A stretch of DNA of 64,000 bases from positions 620,001 through 684,000 of the forward strand of contig NZ_PPFB01000001.1 of NCBI RefSeq assembly GCF_002899455.1, given 5' to 3'. Of the stretch, positions 1-8,674 are shown one piece after another (the first letter of the stretch is position 1; each line of letters begins with the position of its first letter). The notes under the pieces were generated by a model that did no database searches, was not told the origin of the DNA, and saw only the letters and a program-made list of their open reading frames with translations. The position numbers and the translations under genes were made by a program. Origin of the DNA: Streptomyces sp. DH-12 (GTDB taxonomy: Bacteria; Actinomycetota; Actinomycetes; Streptomycetales; Streptomycetaceae).

Positions 1-290
1 GGAGCGCTGGGACATCGCGAAGTCGTCGGCGCCCTCCCCGGCGTGGTTCCGCGTGCCGAACCCGGTGACGAACACGGGGATCCGGTCGGCGGCACGGACG
101 ACCGGGACGATCCGCTCCGCGTCCTCCTCGGCACGGGACCAGCTCACGCCGTCGGGCTCGTCGGCGATCTCGTGGAGGACGGTGACACGGTCCTCGTGGC
201 GGCTCGCGATGTCGGCTTCGGGGGCGGGTCCGGTTTCGGTCTCGGACAGGCTGATGTCGCGCGGGGACCGGTGCCGTGTGGGGGACTCCG
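1..290 (-). pseudogene. GH5 endoglucanase relic (runs off left edge)
   Basis: Read on the minus strand, one frame without a start codon gives VLHEIADEPDGVSW and then, only about 20 residues later, IPVFVTGFGT and DDFAMSQRS. These are the two best-conserved blocks of bacterial GH5 cellulases (normally IANEPNGVSW with the acid/base Glu, and PVFVTEFGT with the nucleophile Glu), which in intact enzymes are separated by roughly 60-80 residues. The acid/base Glu is kept (bases 157-159), its preceding Asn is Asp, and the nucleophile codon at 61-63 is GGG (Gly) instead of GAG. No start or upstream catalytic domain is visible to the right. I infer an inactive remnant with an internal deletion; the remaining C-terminal part lies outside the window. 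Confidence 0.62.
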
Positions 291-423
291 TCCGCGATGG
301 ACGGTCAGGAAGGTTTCCCTGCCTGAGGGAACTGCAGGCGTACGCGGATGACAAGGGGCGTGCCGAAGCCTTTGTGGAGCCGGAGCGCGCCCCGGCCGTG
401 CGCGCCGCTCCCCCGCTCCCGGC

Positions 424-1188
424 TCAGCGCAGGAGGAGCTGGACGAGGGCGACGGTCCCGACGGCGATGACGAGGGCGCGGAGCACGACGGGGCGGAAAC
501 GGCGGCCTGTCGCCGCCCCGAGCTGTCCGCCCAGCGCGGAGCCGGCCGCGATGAGGGCGACGGCCGTCCAGTCGAAGTCGGCGACGAAGAGGAAGAAGAC
601 CGCGGCCACCGTGTTGACGACGGCGGCGAGGACGTTCTTGACCGCGTTGAGCCGCTGGAGCGGCTCGTCGAGGAGCAGGCCCATCAGGGAGAGGTAGATG
701 ATGCCCTGCGCGGCGGCGAAGTAGCCGCCGTAGACGCTGGCGAGCGTCAGCCCGGCGAACAGCGGCCGCCCGCCGTCCCGCCGCACGGGGCGGTCCGACG
801 GCCTGCGTTCCCGCACTTTCCGGCTGATCAGCGGCTGGAGGGCGACGAGAACGAGGGCCAGCCCGACGAGACAGGGCACGATGGTCTCGAACGCCTCGGC
901 GGGCAGGGCGAGCAGCAGGACGGCGCCGGTGATCCCTCCGAGCGCGGCACCGGCGCCGAGCTTGCGGACGCGGCTGCCCTGTCCGGCGAGCTCGCGACGG
1001 TAGCCGACGGCCCCGCTGACGGCGCCGGGGACGAGCCCGAGGGCGTTGGACACGGTGGCGGTGAGGGGCGACAGCCCGGCGGCGAGCAGCACGGGGAACG
1101 TCACGAGCGTGCCGGACCCGACCACGGCGTTCAAGGCCCCGGCCCCGACACCGGCGCCGAACACCCCCGCCATCTCGAGCGGCGTCAC
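424..1188 (-). CDS. TauE/SafE family sulfite/sulfonate exporter-like membrane protein
   Basis: 254-aa polytopic membrane protein. The first segment (GAGVGAGALNAVVGSGTLVTFPVLL) has the glycine-rich repeat typical of TauE/SafE carriers, and the second half repeats the pattern around residues 150-170, as expected for this two-repeat family (usual length 240-270 aa). The family is implicated in export of sulfite or small sulfonates, or in coenzyme A/sulfur-related transport; the substrate here cannot be read from sequence. I chose the GTG start at 1188, preceded by GGGGG at 8 nt; a longer frame exists to 1332 but its extra residues look non-coding. A 21-codon open frame (1185-1250) ends in a GTGA overlap with this start. 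No sulfur-metabolism genes adjoin it. Confidence 0.85.
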   Translation of the reverse strand: MTPLEMAGVFGAGVGAGALNAVVGSGTLVTFPVLLAAGLSPLTATVSNALGLVPGAVSGAVGYRRELAGQGSRVRKLGAGAALGGITGAVLLLALPAEAFETIVPCLVGLALVLVALQPLISRKVRERRPSDRPVRRDGGRPLFAGLTLASVYGGYFAAAQGIIYLSLMGLLLDEPLQRLNAVKNVLAAVVNTVAAVFFLFVADFDWTAVALIAAGSALGGQLGAATGRRFRPVVLRALVIAVGTVALVQLLLR

Positions 1189-1610
1189 GCCGCACCCCCG
1201 GCCGGCGGCGTGGGGTGGTGGCGGAGGACGGGTGCGGTGACGACGCTCATGGGGGCACGCTAGCGGGCGGTCACTTCGGCGCACACCGAAGGGTGACCGG
1301 TGCGGCGGGTCGCCATGTCGCTTTCTCGGCATGCCGGTACGGGCGCCCGCCGCTGCGAGCGGCGCCTGCGGATGCTCTCCGTCGCTGCCGCGGGGTCCCT
1401 GTGGTCACCGTGCGGGTGCCGGTCGTCCTCCCGGACCACCGGATCGCCGATCACCGGCGACGCCTTCGGCGGGCGAGGGACCACCGGGTGCCGATGCCCT
1501 CGGCGTGGTACGGCGTGGTGGAGACAAGCGAACGGCGGTGGCCGGCACACCGCCGGCCACCGCCGGACCGGACCGGACCGCGTCGTGCGGCCCGGTCCGG
1601 GGACCTGCGA
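1189..1610. other. Intergenic region between TauE-like gene and helicase terminator
   Basis: Upstream region of the minus-strand exporter and downstream region of the minus-strand helicase. It contains a short open frame (1185-1250) overlapping the exporter start and one strong hairpin (listed separately). Other open frames here have no codon-use or protein support. Confidence 0.6.
1534..1564 (-). terminator. Hairpin terminator of the DEAD-box helicase gene
   Basis: Perfect 13-bp inverted repeat (GGCGGTGGCCGGC) with a 5-nt loop, 47 bp past the helicase stop codon. No U-tract, as is common for Streptomyces terminators. Confidence 0.7.
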
Positions 1611-3212
1611 CTAGGCCGCGCGGTCCATCGCCGGCTTCGTGCGCGGCTTGCGGCGCGGTGCTTCGTCGGCTCGGCGGTCGCGGCCGGCGCCGGCGCGGTC
1701 CTGGGCGGCCGGGGCGCCGTTCCGGGTCGTACCGCCCTTCGGCTGGGCCTGGCCCTGCCGGCCCGGCGCGCCGCGGCGGCGGCGGTTGCGGGACGGGGAC
1801 GTGGCGGTGCGGCGGGGGCGTTCCACGACCGGGACCGTGATGACGACCGGGACGCCGGAGGGCGTCCGCGCGCCGGTGATGCGGGTCAGTTCCTCGTCGC
1901 CCGGCCGCACCTCCGTGATGCGCGGGGTGATGCCCGCCTGGGACATCAGCCGGCTGACGTCGCGCCGCTGGTCCCGCGTGACCAGGGTGATCACGCTGCC
2001 GGACTCGCCGGCGCGGGCCGTGCGGCCGCCGCGGTGCAGGTAGTCCTTGGGGTCGCCGGGCGGGTCGACGTTGACGACCAGGCCGAGGTCGTCGACGTGG
2101 ATGCCGCGCGCGGCGACGTTCGTCGCCACCAGCACGGTCACGTGACCGTCCTTGAACTGGGTGAGCGTCCGCGTCCGCTGCGGCTGCGACTTGCCGCCGT
2201 GCAGACCCGCGGCCCGCACGCCGTTGCTCAGCAGGTGCTTGGTCAGCCGGTCCACCGCGTGCTTGGTGTCGAGGAACATGATGACCCGGCCGTCCCGGGC
2301 CGCGATCTCGGTCGTCGTGCGGCGCTTGTCCGCGTCGTCGATGTGGAGCACGTGGTGCTCCATGGTGGTCACCGCGCCCGCGGACGGGTCGACGGAGTGG
2401 ACCACCGGGTCGCTGAGGTAGCGGCGGACGAGCTGGTCGACGTTGCGGTCGAGCGTGGCGGAGAACAGCAGCCGCTGTCCGTCGGGGCGCACCAGGTCGA
2501 GCAGCCTGGTGACCTGGGGCATGAAGCCCATGTCGGTCATCTGGTCCGCCTCGTCGAGCACGGTGACGGCGACCTCGTCGAGTATGCAGTCGCCCCGGTC
2601 CACGAGGTCCTTCAGCCGTCCCGGCGTCGCGACGACGACCTCGGCGCCGGCCCGCAGCGCGGACGCCTGCTTGCCGATCGACAGCCCGCCGACCACGGTG
2701 GCGACCCGCAGCCGCACGGAACGGGCGTACGGGGTCAGCGCATCGGTGACCTGTCCGGCGAGTTCCCGGGTGGGGACGAGGACGAGGGCGAGCGGCTTGC
2801 GGGGCTCGGCGCGGCGGCCGGCCGTGCGGGCGAGCAGCGGCAGGCCGAAGGCGAGGGTCTTGCCGGAGCCGGTGCGGCCGCGGCCGAGGACGTCACGGCC
2901 GGCCAGGGAGTTCGGCAGCGTGGCCGCCTGGATGGGGAACGGCGCGGTGACGCCTTCGCGGCCGAGGGTGGCCAGCATCTCGCCGGGGAGGCCGAGATCC
3001 TCGAAGGCGTCCACCGCGGGGAGGGCGGGGGTGATCGTCTCGGGGAGGGCGAACTCCCCCGTCGTCACGGTCCTGCGGCCCGAGCCGCCCTTGGACTGTC
3101 GCGGCGCACCGCCGCGGCCGCCCGCGGCGCCGGAACGGCGGCCGCCCTTCGTGGAGCCCTTGCCGGCGGAGCGGGTGCGGGCGGTTCGGTCGTTCGCGCG
3201 TGCCTGTGTCAC
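1611..3212 (-). CDS. DEAD/DEAH-box ATP-dependent RNA helicase
   Basis: 533-aa helicase. Q-motif FPIQAATLP near residue 92, Walker A GRTGSGKT (112-119), PTRELAGQ (147-154), DEAD box VLDEADQM (219-225), SAT (251-253) and the C-terminal helicase motifs including HRGGRTARAGESG. A basic, low-complexity N-terminus (about 50 aa) and an Arg/Pro-rich C-terminal tail (after about 450) flank the core and probably bind RNA non-specifically. The role is ATP-dependent RNA remodelling, by family likely in ribosome assembly, RNA decay or cold adaptation. Start is GTG at 3212 with AAGGAAGG upstream. Monocistronic, with a structured upstream region (nested hairpins at 3299-3336) and a hairpin terminator after the stop. 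Confidence 0.93.
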   Translation of the reverse strand: MTQARANDRTARTRSAGKGSTKGGRRSGAAGGRGGAPRQSKGGSGRRTVTTGEFALPETITPALPAVDAFEDLGLPGEMLATLGREGVTAPFPIQAATLPNSLAGRDVLGRGRTGSGKTLAFGLPLLARTAGRRAEPRKPLALVLVPTRELAGQVTDALTPYARSVRLRVATVVGGLSIGKQASALRAGAEVVVATPGRLKDLVDRGDCILDEVAVTVLDEADQMTDMGFMPQVTRLLDLVRPDGQRLLFSATLDRNVDQLVRRYLSDPVVHSVDPSAGAVTTMEHHVLHIDDADKRRTTTEIAARDGRVIMFLDTKHAVDRLTKHLLSNGVRAAGLHGGKSQPQRTRTLTQFKDGHVTVLVATNVAARGIHVDDLGLVVNVDPPGDPKDYLHRGGRTARAGESGSVITLVTRDQRRDVSRLMSQAGITPRITEVRPGDEELTRITGARTPSGVPVVITVPVVERPRRTATSPSRNRRRRGAPGRQGQAQPKGGTTRNGAPAAQDRAGAGRDRRADEAPRRKPRTKPAMDRAA

Positions 3213-3570
3213 GGAGAACCTTCCTTGATGTGGCGCGTCTCAAGGAATGTCCGCCGCTGGGGAACGCGGGGAATTGCAAGAACGAGCCTGGGTGAATGGG
3301 GTCGCGGGGCGGTTCCGCCCGGTGAGGACGCGACCCAGGGGAGGCAGCGACCGGAGCGTGCACCTCTCCGTGTGATCCGTGTGAGATCCTGCTGCGCAGT
3401 AGGCGCCGGTGCCGGCGCGGTGCCGGTCCCTCCGGCTCCGCGGGTCGATGACCGCACGACCACAACAGAGATCGACAGTAGCACGGTGTGTGCCGGAGCA
3501 GTGTGACGGCCGTCGCCCGGCCCTCTCCCAGGACCCGAGACCGCCGCCCGCGACGAGGAAGATCCGCTCC
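3213..3570. other. Helicase 5' region with nested hairpins
   Basis: No convincing gene. Bases 3299-3306 and 3329-3336 form an 8-bp stem enclosing a second stem (3307-3320, GGGCGG/CCGCCC). On the minus strand this lies about 90-120 nt before the helicase start, so a structured leader is possible, as seen for many cold-regulated RNA helicases. The promoter was not identified. Confidence 0.4.
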
Positions 3571-3870
3571 GTGGGCCGACCGCTGCTGTTCCTCGACGCG
3601 GACGGGCCCCTCAGCCCCTACGCGGCCCGGCCCGGGAGGCGCCCCGCCGGCTGCGCCAGCCTCGGGGTCCCCGGAACACCGCCCACCACGACGACGTGAG
3701 CCCGTCGTCCCGACGACGCCCCGGGCGGGTCCGGCTCGCTCCCGGACACGGGCCTCACCTGCTCCGGCTGGGGTACGGCCTGTGCCGGGCGGCCACATGG
3801 AGGGACGAGGCCAACCGCTGGATCGCCCCCGCCCTCGGCCTCCCCGGGCTTTTCCTCGTCGGCTCCGGTG
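3571..3870 (+). pseudogene. Frameshifted HAD-domain protein
   Basis: A GTG at 3571 (GAGGAA upstream) opens VGRPLLFLDADGPLSPYAA, the N-terminus of a common actinobacterial HAD-like hypothetical protein, with the DxDG motif typical of HAD phosphatases (LFLDADGPL). This frame stops at 3697-3699. Homology resumes in another frame from about 3729 with APGHGPHLLRLGYGLCRAAT and DEANRWIAPALGLP, matching the next conserved block of the family (usually a run such as LNPxHGPALLAL...WxDEAN.WIAP). The expected C-terminal part is then lost before the convergent LacI gene. At least one frameshift (about 3650-3729) plus C-terminal truncation make this non-functional. Confidence 0.65.
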
Positions 3871-3939
3871 AGGCGCTGTTCGAGGAACGCCCCGACAGGG
3901 TTGCGAACGGGTCGGCGCCGCGCGTCGGCGACGTGTCCC

Positions 3940-5094
3940 TCAGCGCCCCTCCGGCGGCGGCGCCGTACTCTCACGCAGCACGAGCCGCGCCGGGACCAGT
4001 GTGGTACCCCGCTCCGGGCCCTCCTGCCGCATCTTGCGCAGCACCGCCTGCACGCAGAGCCGTCCCACCTCGGCGAAGTCCTGGTGCAGGGTGGTCAGCG
4101 GGGGCAGGAAGGAGGACGCCTCGGGGATGTCGTCGAAGCCGACCACGCTGACGTCGTCCGGTACCCGTCTGCCGTGCTCGTGCAGGGCTCTCAACAGCCC
4201 CAGCGCCATCTGGTCGTTGGCGGCGAAGACGGCCGTGCAGTCCTCGCGGGCGGCGAGTCCGAGGCCGGCCCGGTAGCCGGACTCGGCCGACCAGTCGCCG
4301 CGGACGAGCGGCGGCGGTTCCCGCCCCGCCTCGGTGAGCGCGGCACGCCAGGCGTCCGTGCGGCGCTGGGCGGCGAACGAGTCCTCGGGACCTGCCAGAT
4401 GCCACACGGTGCGGTGGCCGAGGCCGAGCAGGTGCCGGACGGCGGCGCGGGTGCCGCCGTGCTGGTCGGTGTCGACGACCGTGTAGCGGTCGCCGGCGTC
4501 GGAGTCGACCACCACCACCTGGACGTGCGGCGGGAGTCGGACCGTCGCCGCGTCCAGGAGGTGCACCTCCATGATGACGATCACGGCGTCGACGGCGAGC
4601 TCCTCGAGGCGGGAGAACGCACCGCGCACCTCGTCCTGGGTGGGCACGGCCACCGGCAGCAGCGTCACCGCGTACCCCTCGCGCGCGGCGGAGGTGGCGA
4701 TGGCCTCCAGGGTGCGGACGTTGCCGGTGGTGGAGAGGGTGAAGGTGATGACGCCGATGGTGCGGAACTCGCCCCGCTTGAGGGCGCGGGCGGCGCTGTT
4801 GGGCCGGTAGCCGAGCTCCTTCATCGCGGCGAGCACCTGGCGGCGGGTCTCCTCGGTCACCCCCGGGTAGCCGTTGGAGACGCGGGAGACGGTCTGGGCC
4901 GACACTCCCGCGAGCCGTGCCACGTCCGCCATGGAGGCGGTGGCGCGGACCCGGGCGCGGCGCCGGGGAGCGGGGGCGGCGGGGACGTCCGTCCCCTGGC
5001 CGGCTCCCGTCGCGGTGGCCGGGCCGCTCGGGTCCACCGCCGCTTCATCGACCGTCTCCACGCGCTGCCCCCGCCTTCCTGTCTCTCGTGTCAC
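3940..5094 (-). CDS. LacI-family transcriptional regulator of the adjacent galactoside operon
   Basis: 384 aa. LacI-type HTH at residues 55-75 (MADVARLAGVSAQTVSRVSN) after a 50-residue Ala/Pro/Arg-rich N-terminal extension, hinge near 95-105 (GYRPNSAARAL), then a periplasmic-binding-protein-like sensor ending in GFDDIPEASSFLPPLTTLHQD. GTG start at 5094 with AAGGA 5 nt upstream. Divergent from the permease/binding-protein/beta-galactosidase operon; the shared 200-bp intergenic region holds two ATGTTTACGTAAACAT-type palindromes, so it very likely represses both directions and is relieved by a galactoside. The inducer is an inference from the operon content. Confidence 0.9.
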   Translation of the reverse strand: MTRETGRRGQRVETVDEAAVDPSGPATATGAGQGTDVPAAPAPRRRARVRATASMADVARLAGVSAQTVSRVSNGYPGVTEETRRQVLAAMKELGYRPNSAARALKRGEFRTIGVITFTLSTTGNVRTLEAIATSAAREGYAVTLLPVAVPTQDEVRGAFSRLEELAVDAVIVIMEVHLLDAATVRLPPHVQVVVVDSDAGDRYTVVDTDQHGGTRAAVRHLLGLGHRTVWHLAGPEDSFAAQRRTDAWRAALTEAGREPPPLVRGDWSAESGYRAGLGLAAREDCTAVFAANDQMALGLLRALHEHGRRVPDDVSVVGFDDIPEASSFLPPLTTLHQDFAEVGRLCVQAVLRKMRQEGPERGTTLVPARLVLRESTAPPPEGR

Positions 5095-5153
5095 GGTCCT
5101 TCTGGGGACCCTTGACCGTCGTCATCGGGGCAGTGTAGACATGCCGCCACCGG

Positions 5154-5169
5154 ATGTTTACGTAAACAT
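5154..5169. promoter_or_regulatory. LacI-type operator O1
   Basis: Perfect 16-bp palindrome ATGTTTACGTAAACAT with the central CG typical of LacI-family sites, between the regulator and the importer operon. Confidence 0.8.
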
Positions 5170-5199
5170 AACAGCTCCGAGACGCTTCCGCGCCGAGTG

Positions 5200-5215
5200 A
5201 TGTTCACGCAAACAT
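5200..5215. promoter_or_regulatory. LacI-type operator O2
   Basis: Second copy, ATGTTCACGCAAACAT, near-perfect. Its centre is 46 bp from O1, so the two sites could bind dimers cooperatively or by a small loop. Confidence 0.75.
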
Positions 5216-5295
5216 CCGACCGGGGGACCTGCCGCCCGGCTCCGTGCCGGGTGCCGAGCCGCTGGTGACCGGAACGCCGAACAGCGAGGAACGAC

Positions 5296-6222
5296 ATGAC
5301 GACGCTGCAACCGCCGGCGGCCGCAGAGCCGCGGCCGGCCCCGCCTCCGGTGAGACGGGACCGGCGCTCATGGAAGGGCTGGGGGTTCATCGGCCCGTTC
5401 GCGGCCGTGTTCGCCCTGGTCTTCCTCGCACCGATCGCCTACTCGGTCTATCTCAGCCTGTTCCGCGACCAACTCATCGGCGGCACCACGTTCGTCGGTC
5501 TGGAGAACTACCGGCAGGCGCTCGAGGACGAGCTGTTCTGGGCGTCGCTGGGCCGGGTGACGCTGTTCCTCGTGATCCAGGTGCCCCTCATGCTGGGCAT
5601 CGCCCTGCTGGTGGCGCTCGCGCTGGACAGCGGACGGCTCTACGGCACGAGCTTCTTCCGCATCACGATCTTCCTGCCGTACGCGGTGCCCGCCGTGGTC
5701 GCCACCCTGATGTGGGGCTTCATGTACGGCACCAAGTACGGCCTGGTCGGGGACGTCAACTCCGCCTTCGGCTGGTCGCTGCCCGACCCGCTCTCCGCCG
5801 ACCTGATGCTGGCCTCCATCGGCAACATCGTGACGTGGGAGTTCGTCGGCTACAACATGCTGATCTTCTACTCGGCGCTGCGGGTCGTCCCGCACTCCCT
5901 GTACGAGGCGGCGGAGATCGACGGTGCGAGCCAGTGGCGGGTGATCACCGCGATCAAGCTGCCCGCCATCCGCGGCGCGCTGGTGATCGCGACGATCTTC
6001 TCCGTCATCGGCAGCTTCCAGCTCTTCAACGAGCCGAGCATCCTGCGTCCGCTGGCCCGCAACGCCATCACGACGGACTACACGCCGAACTTCTACACGT
6101 ACTCGCTGTCCTTCAGCGGCCAGCAGCACAACTACTCCGCGACCGTGGCCATCATCATGGGCCTGATCACCATGGTGGTCGCCTACGTCGTGCAGCTTCG
6201 CGGCATGCGCAAGGGAGCGTGA
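5296..6222 (+). CDS. Carbohydrate ABC transporter permease (MalF type)
   Basis: 308-aa inner-membrane permease with about six membrane segments; the first begins near residue 33 (FIGPFAAVFALVFLAPIAYS). The EAA loop that contacts the ATPase is YEAAEIDGASQWRVITAIKLP-like, around residues 200-220. ATG start at 5296 with GAGGAA upstream. First gene of a four-gene operon; the next permease starts 4 nt after its stop. No ATPase gene is present, which in Streptomyces is normal because several sugar importers share the MsiK ATPase encoded elsewhere. Confidence 0.92.
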   Translation: MTTLQPPAAAEPRPAPPPVRRDRRSWKGWGFIGPFAAVFALVFLAPIAYSVYLSLFRDQLIGGTTFVGLENYRQALEDELFWASLGRVTLFLVIQVPLMLGIALLVALALDSGRLYGTSFFRITIFLPYAVPAVVATLMWGFMYGTKYGLVGDVNSAFGWSLPDPLSADLMLASIGNIVTWEFVGYNMLIFYSALRVVPHSLYEAAEIDGASQWRVITAIKLPAIRGALVIATIFSVIGSFQLFNEPSILRPLARNAITTDYTPNFYTYSLSFSGQQHNYSATVAIIMGLITMVVAYVVQLRGMRKGA

Positions 6223-6226
6223 CCCG

Positions 6227-7168
6227 ATGACCACTCCCGTCACCACCCCCGCACCCGCCGCCGCGGCCCCCGGCGGCGCGAGGAGCGCCCCGCGTCTGCG
6301 CCGCGCCAAGGCGCACCGGCCGGGCCGGCCCCGGCGCAGCAAGCTGCTGACCGCGCTGACCTCGCTGGTCGTCCTCTACACCGTCGTCCCGCTGATCTGG
6401 CTCGTCGTCAACGCCACCAAGACGCAGGCGGGTCTGGCGGACTCGGGCGGCCTGTGGTTCGCGGACGACTTCGCCCTGTGGGAGAACATCCGCGACACGT
6501 TCACCTACGGCGACGGCATCTTCACCCGCTGGCTGCTGAACACCCTGCTGTACGTGGTGCTGGGCGCCGGCGGCGCGACCCTGCTGGCGGTGCTCGGCGG
6601 GTACGCGCTGGCGAAGTTCGACTTCCCCGGCAAGCGCGGCGTCTTCGCCACGGTGATCGGCGCGGTGGCCGTGCCCGGCACCGCGCTGGCCGTCCCCACC
6701 TTCCTGATGTTCAGCAAGATGGGGCTGACCGATACCCCGTGGGCGGTCATCCTGCCGTCGCTGGTGTCGCCGTTCGGCCTCTACCTGATGTGGGTCTTCG
6801 CCACCGAGGCGATCCCCGCCGAGCTTCTCGAGGCCGCCCGGATGGACGGCGCGGGCGAGGCGCGCACCTTCTTCCAGGTCGCGCTCCCGCTGCTGGCCCC
6901 CGGCATCGTGACCGTGCTGCTGTTCACCACGGTCGCCACCTGGAACAACTACTTCCTGCCGCTGATCATGCTCAAGGACCCGGACTGGTACCCCCTGACC
7001 CTGGGCCTGAGCGCCTGGAACTCCCAGGCGGAGACCGTCGGCGGCGAGGTGATCTTCAACCTGGTGATCACCGGCTCCCTCCTCACGATCGTGCCGCTCG
7101 TCGCCGCGTTCCTGCTGCTGCAGAAGTACTGGCAGTCGGGTCTCGCCGCCGGAAGCGTCAAGGAGTGA
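6227..7168 (+). CDS. Carbohydrate ABC transporter permease (MalG type)
   Basis: 313-aa second permease of the importer. A positively charged N-terminus of about 40 residues precedes the first membrane segment (LLTALTSLVVLYTVVPLIWL). EAA loop LLEAARMDGAGEARTFFQ near residue 205. Starts 4 nt after the first permease, indicating translational coupling. It forms a heterodimeric channel with the preceding gene product and receives sugar from the lipoprotein encoded next. Confidence 0.92.
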   Translation: MTTPVTTPAPAAAAPGGARSAPRLRRAKAHRPGRPRRSKLLTALTSLVVLYTVVPLIWLVVNATKTQAGLADSGGLWFADDFALWENIRDTFTYGDGIFTRWLLNTLLYVVLGAGGATLLAVLGGYALAKFDFPGKRGVFATVIGAVAVPGTALAVPTFLMFSKMGLTDTPWAVILPSLVSPFGLYLMWVFATEAIPAELLEAARMDGAGEARTFFQVALPLLAPGIVTVLLFTTVATWNNYFLPLIMLKDPDWYPLTLGLSAWNSQAETVGGEVIFNLVITGSLLTIVPLVAAFLLLQKYWQSGLAAGSVKE

Positions 7169-7265
7169 CCCGGCGGCCCGCCAGTCCCTGATCCCCTGCT
7201 CACCCCACGTTCCCCCGTCCTCCACCCCTCCCCCGTCCCACCCACGAAGAAGTGGATCCACACTC

Positions 7266-8603
7266 ATGCGCAGAAGGACCAGCCGCCTGCTGGGCGGCAT
7301 CGCCCTCGTGACCTCCCTCGCCCTGGGCGCCACCGCCTGCGGCGGCTCGGACGACGGCGCCGGCGCCGAGCCGGTCTCCGCCGGGGACATCCAGGCGGCC
7401 CTGGACAAGGGCGGCACGGTCACCGTCTGGTCGTGGGAGCCCACGCTGAAGACGGTCGCCGCCGAGTTCCAGAAGAAGCACCCCAAGGTCAAGATCAACC
7501 TGGTGAGCGAGCGTTCCGGCGACAAGCACTACACCGCGCTGTCGAACGCCATATCCGCCGGCAAGGGCGTCCCGGACGTCGCCCAGCTCGAGTACTTCTC
7601 GATCGGCCAGTACTCCCTCACCAAGGGCCTGACCGACCTGTCCGGCTTCGGCGCGGACAAGCTGGCCTCGACGTACACCCCGGGCCCGTGGAACGCCGTG
7701 ACCGAGGGCGACAAGGTCTACGGCCTGCCGATGGACTCCGGCCCGATGGCGCTGTTCTACAACAAGAAGGTCTTCGACACGTACAAGATCGCCGTCCCGA
7801 CCACCTGGGACGAGTACCTGGACGCGGCCCGCAAGCTGCACAAGGCCGACCCGAAGGCCTACATCGCCAACGACACCGGTGACGCCGGCTTCACCACCAG
7901 CCTCCTCTGGCAGGCCGGTTCGCGGCCCTACAAGGTCGACGGCACCACGGTGAAGATCGACTTCGACGACCCGGCCACCGAGAAGTTCACGGCCGTGTGG
8001 CAGAAGCTGATCGACGAGAAGCTGCTCGCGCCCGTCACCAGCTGGACCGACGACTGGTACAAGGGTCTCGGCGACGGCACCATCGCCACCCTGGCCACCG
8101 GCGCCTGGATGCCCGCCAACTTCGAGTCCGGCGTGCCGAACGCCTCCGGCCAGTGGCGCGTGGCCCCGCTGCCCGCGTGGACCGAGGGCGACGAGGCCAG
8201 CGCGGAGAACGGCGGCAGCGCGCTGACCGTGCCGGCACTCGCCGAGAACAAGGAACTGGCCTACGCCTTCGTGGAGTACGCCAACTCCGGTGAGGGCGTC
8301 GCCTCCCGTGTCTCCGAGGGCGCCTTCCCCGCCACCCGGGCGGAGCTGAAGTCCGCCGGGTTCCTCGGCAAGGAGTTCCCGTACTTCGGCGGCCAGAAGG
8401 CCAACGAGATCTTCGCCGCCTCCGCCTCGAACGTCGCCGACGACTGGTCGTACCTGCCCTTCCAGGCGTACGCCAACTCGATCTTCAACGACACCGTCGG
8501 CAAGGCCTACATCTCCGGCACCCGGCTGGAGGACGGCCTGAAGGCCTGGCAGGACGCCTCGGTGAAGTACGGCGAGGAGCAGGGCTTCACCGTCGAGAAG
8601 TAG
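7266..8603 (+). CDS. Sugar-binding lipoprotein of ABC importer (family 1 solute-binding protein)
   Basis: 445 aa. Lipoprotein signal peptide with lipobox ending at Cys25 (LGATAC), then a family-1 extracellular sugar-binding fold: VTVWSWEPTLK, a conserved DVAQLEYF segment and YGLPMDSGPMALFYNKKVF. Anchored to the outer face of the membrane, it delivers oligosaccharide to the two permeases upstream. Lies 97 bp after the second permease and 71 bp before the beta-galactosidase, so ligands are probably beta-galactosides or galacto-oligosaccharides from plant galactan; this is inference from context. Confidence 0.92.
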   Translation: MRRRTSRLLGGIALVTSLALGATACGGSDDGAGAEPVSAGDIQAALDKGGTVTVWSWEPTLKTVAAEFQKKHPKVKINLVSERSGDKHYTALSNAISAGKGVPDVAQLEYFSIGQYSLTKGLTDLSGFGADKLASTYTPGPWNAVTEGDKVYGLPMDSGPMALFYNKKVFDTYKIAVPTTWDEYLDAARKLHKADPKAYIANDTGDAGFTTSLLWQAGSRPYKVDGTTVKIDFDDPATEKFTAVWQKLIDEKLLAPVTSWTDDWYKGLGDGTIATLATGAWMPANFESGVPNASGQWRVAPLPAWTEGDEASAENGGSALTVPALAENKELAYAFVEYANSGEGVASRVSEGAFPATRAELKSAGFLGKEFPYFGGQKANEIFAASASNVADDWSYLPFQAYANSIFNDTVGKAYISGTRLEDGLKAWQDASVKYGEEQGFTVEK

Positions 8604-8674
8604 CGACACGCACCACCCCGCGGGCGGCGCGCGCGCCTCGCGCGCCGCCCGATGCGCCCACCGGAAGGACCACC

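Noticed and set aside
5368..6342. Antisense gene opposite the sugar permeases
   Set aside because: Shadow frame of strongly recognised permease genes, no ribosome site.
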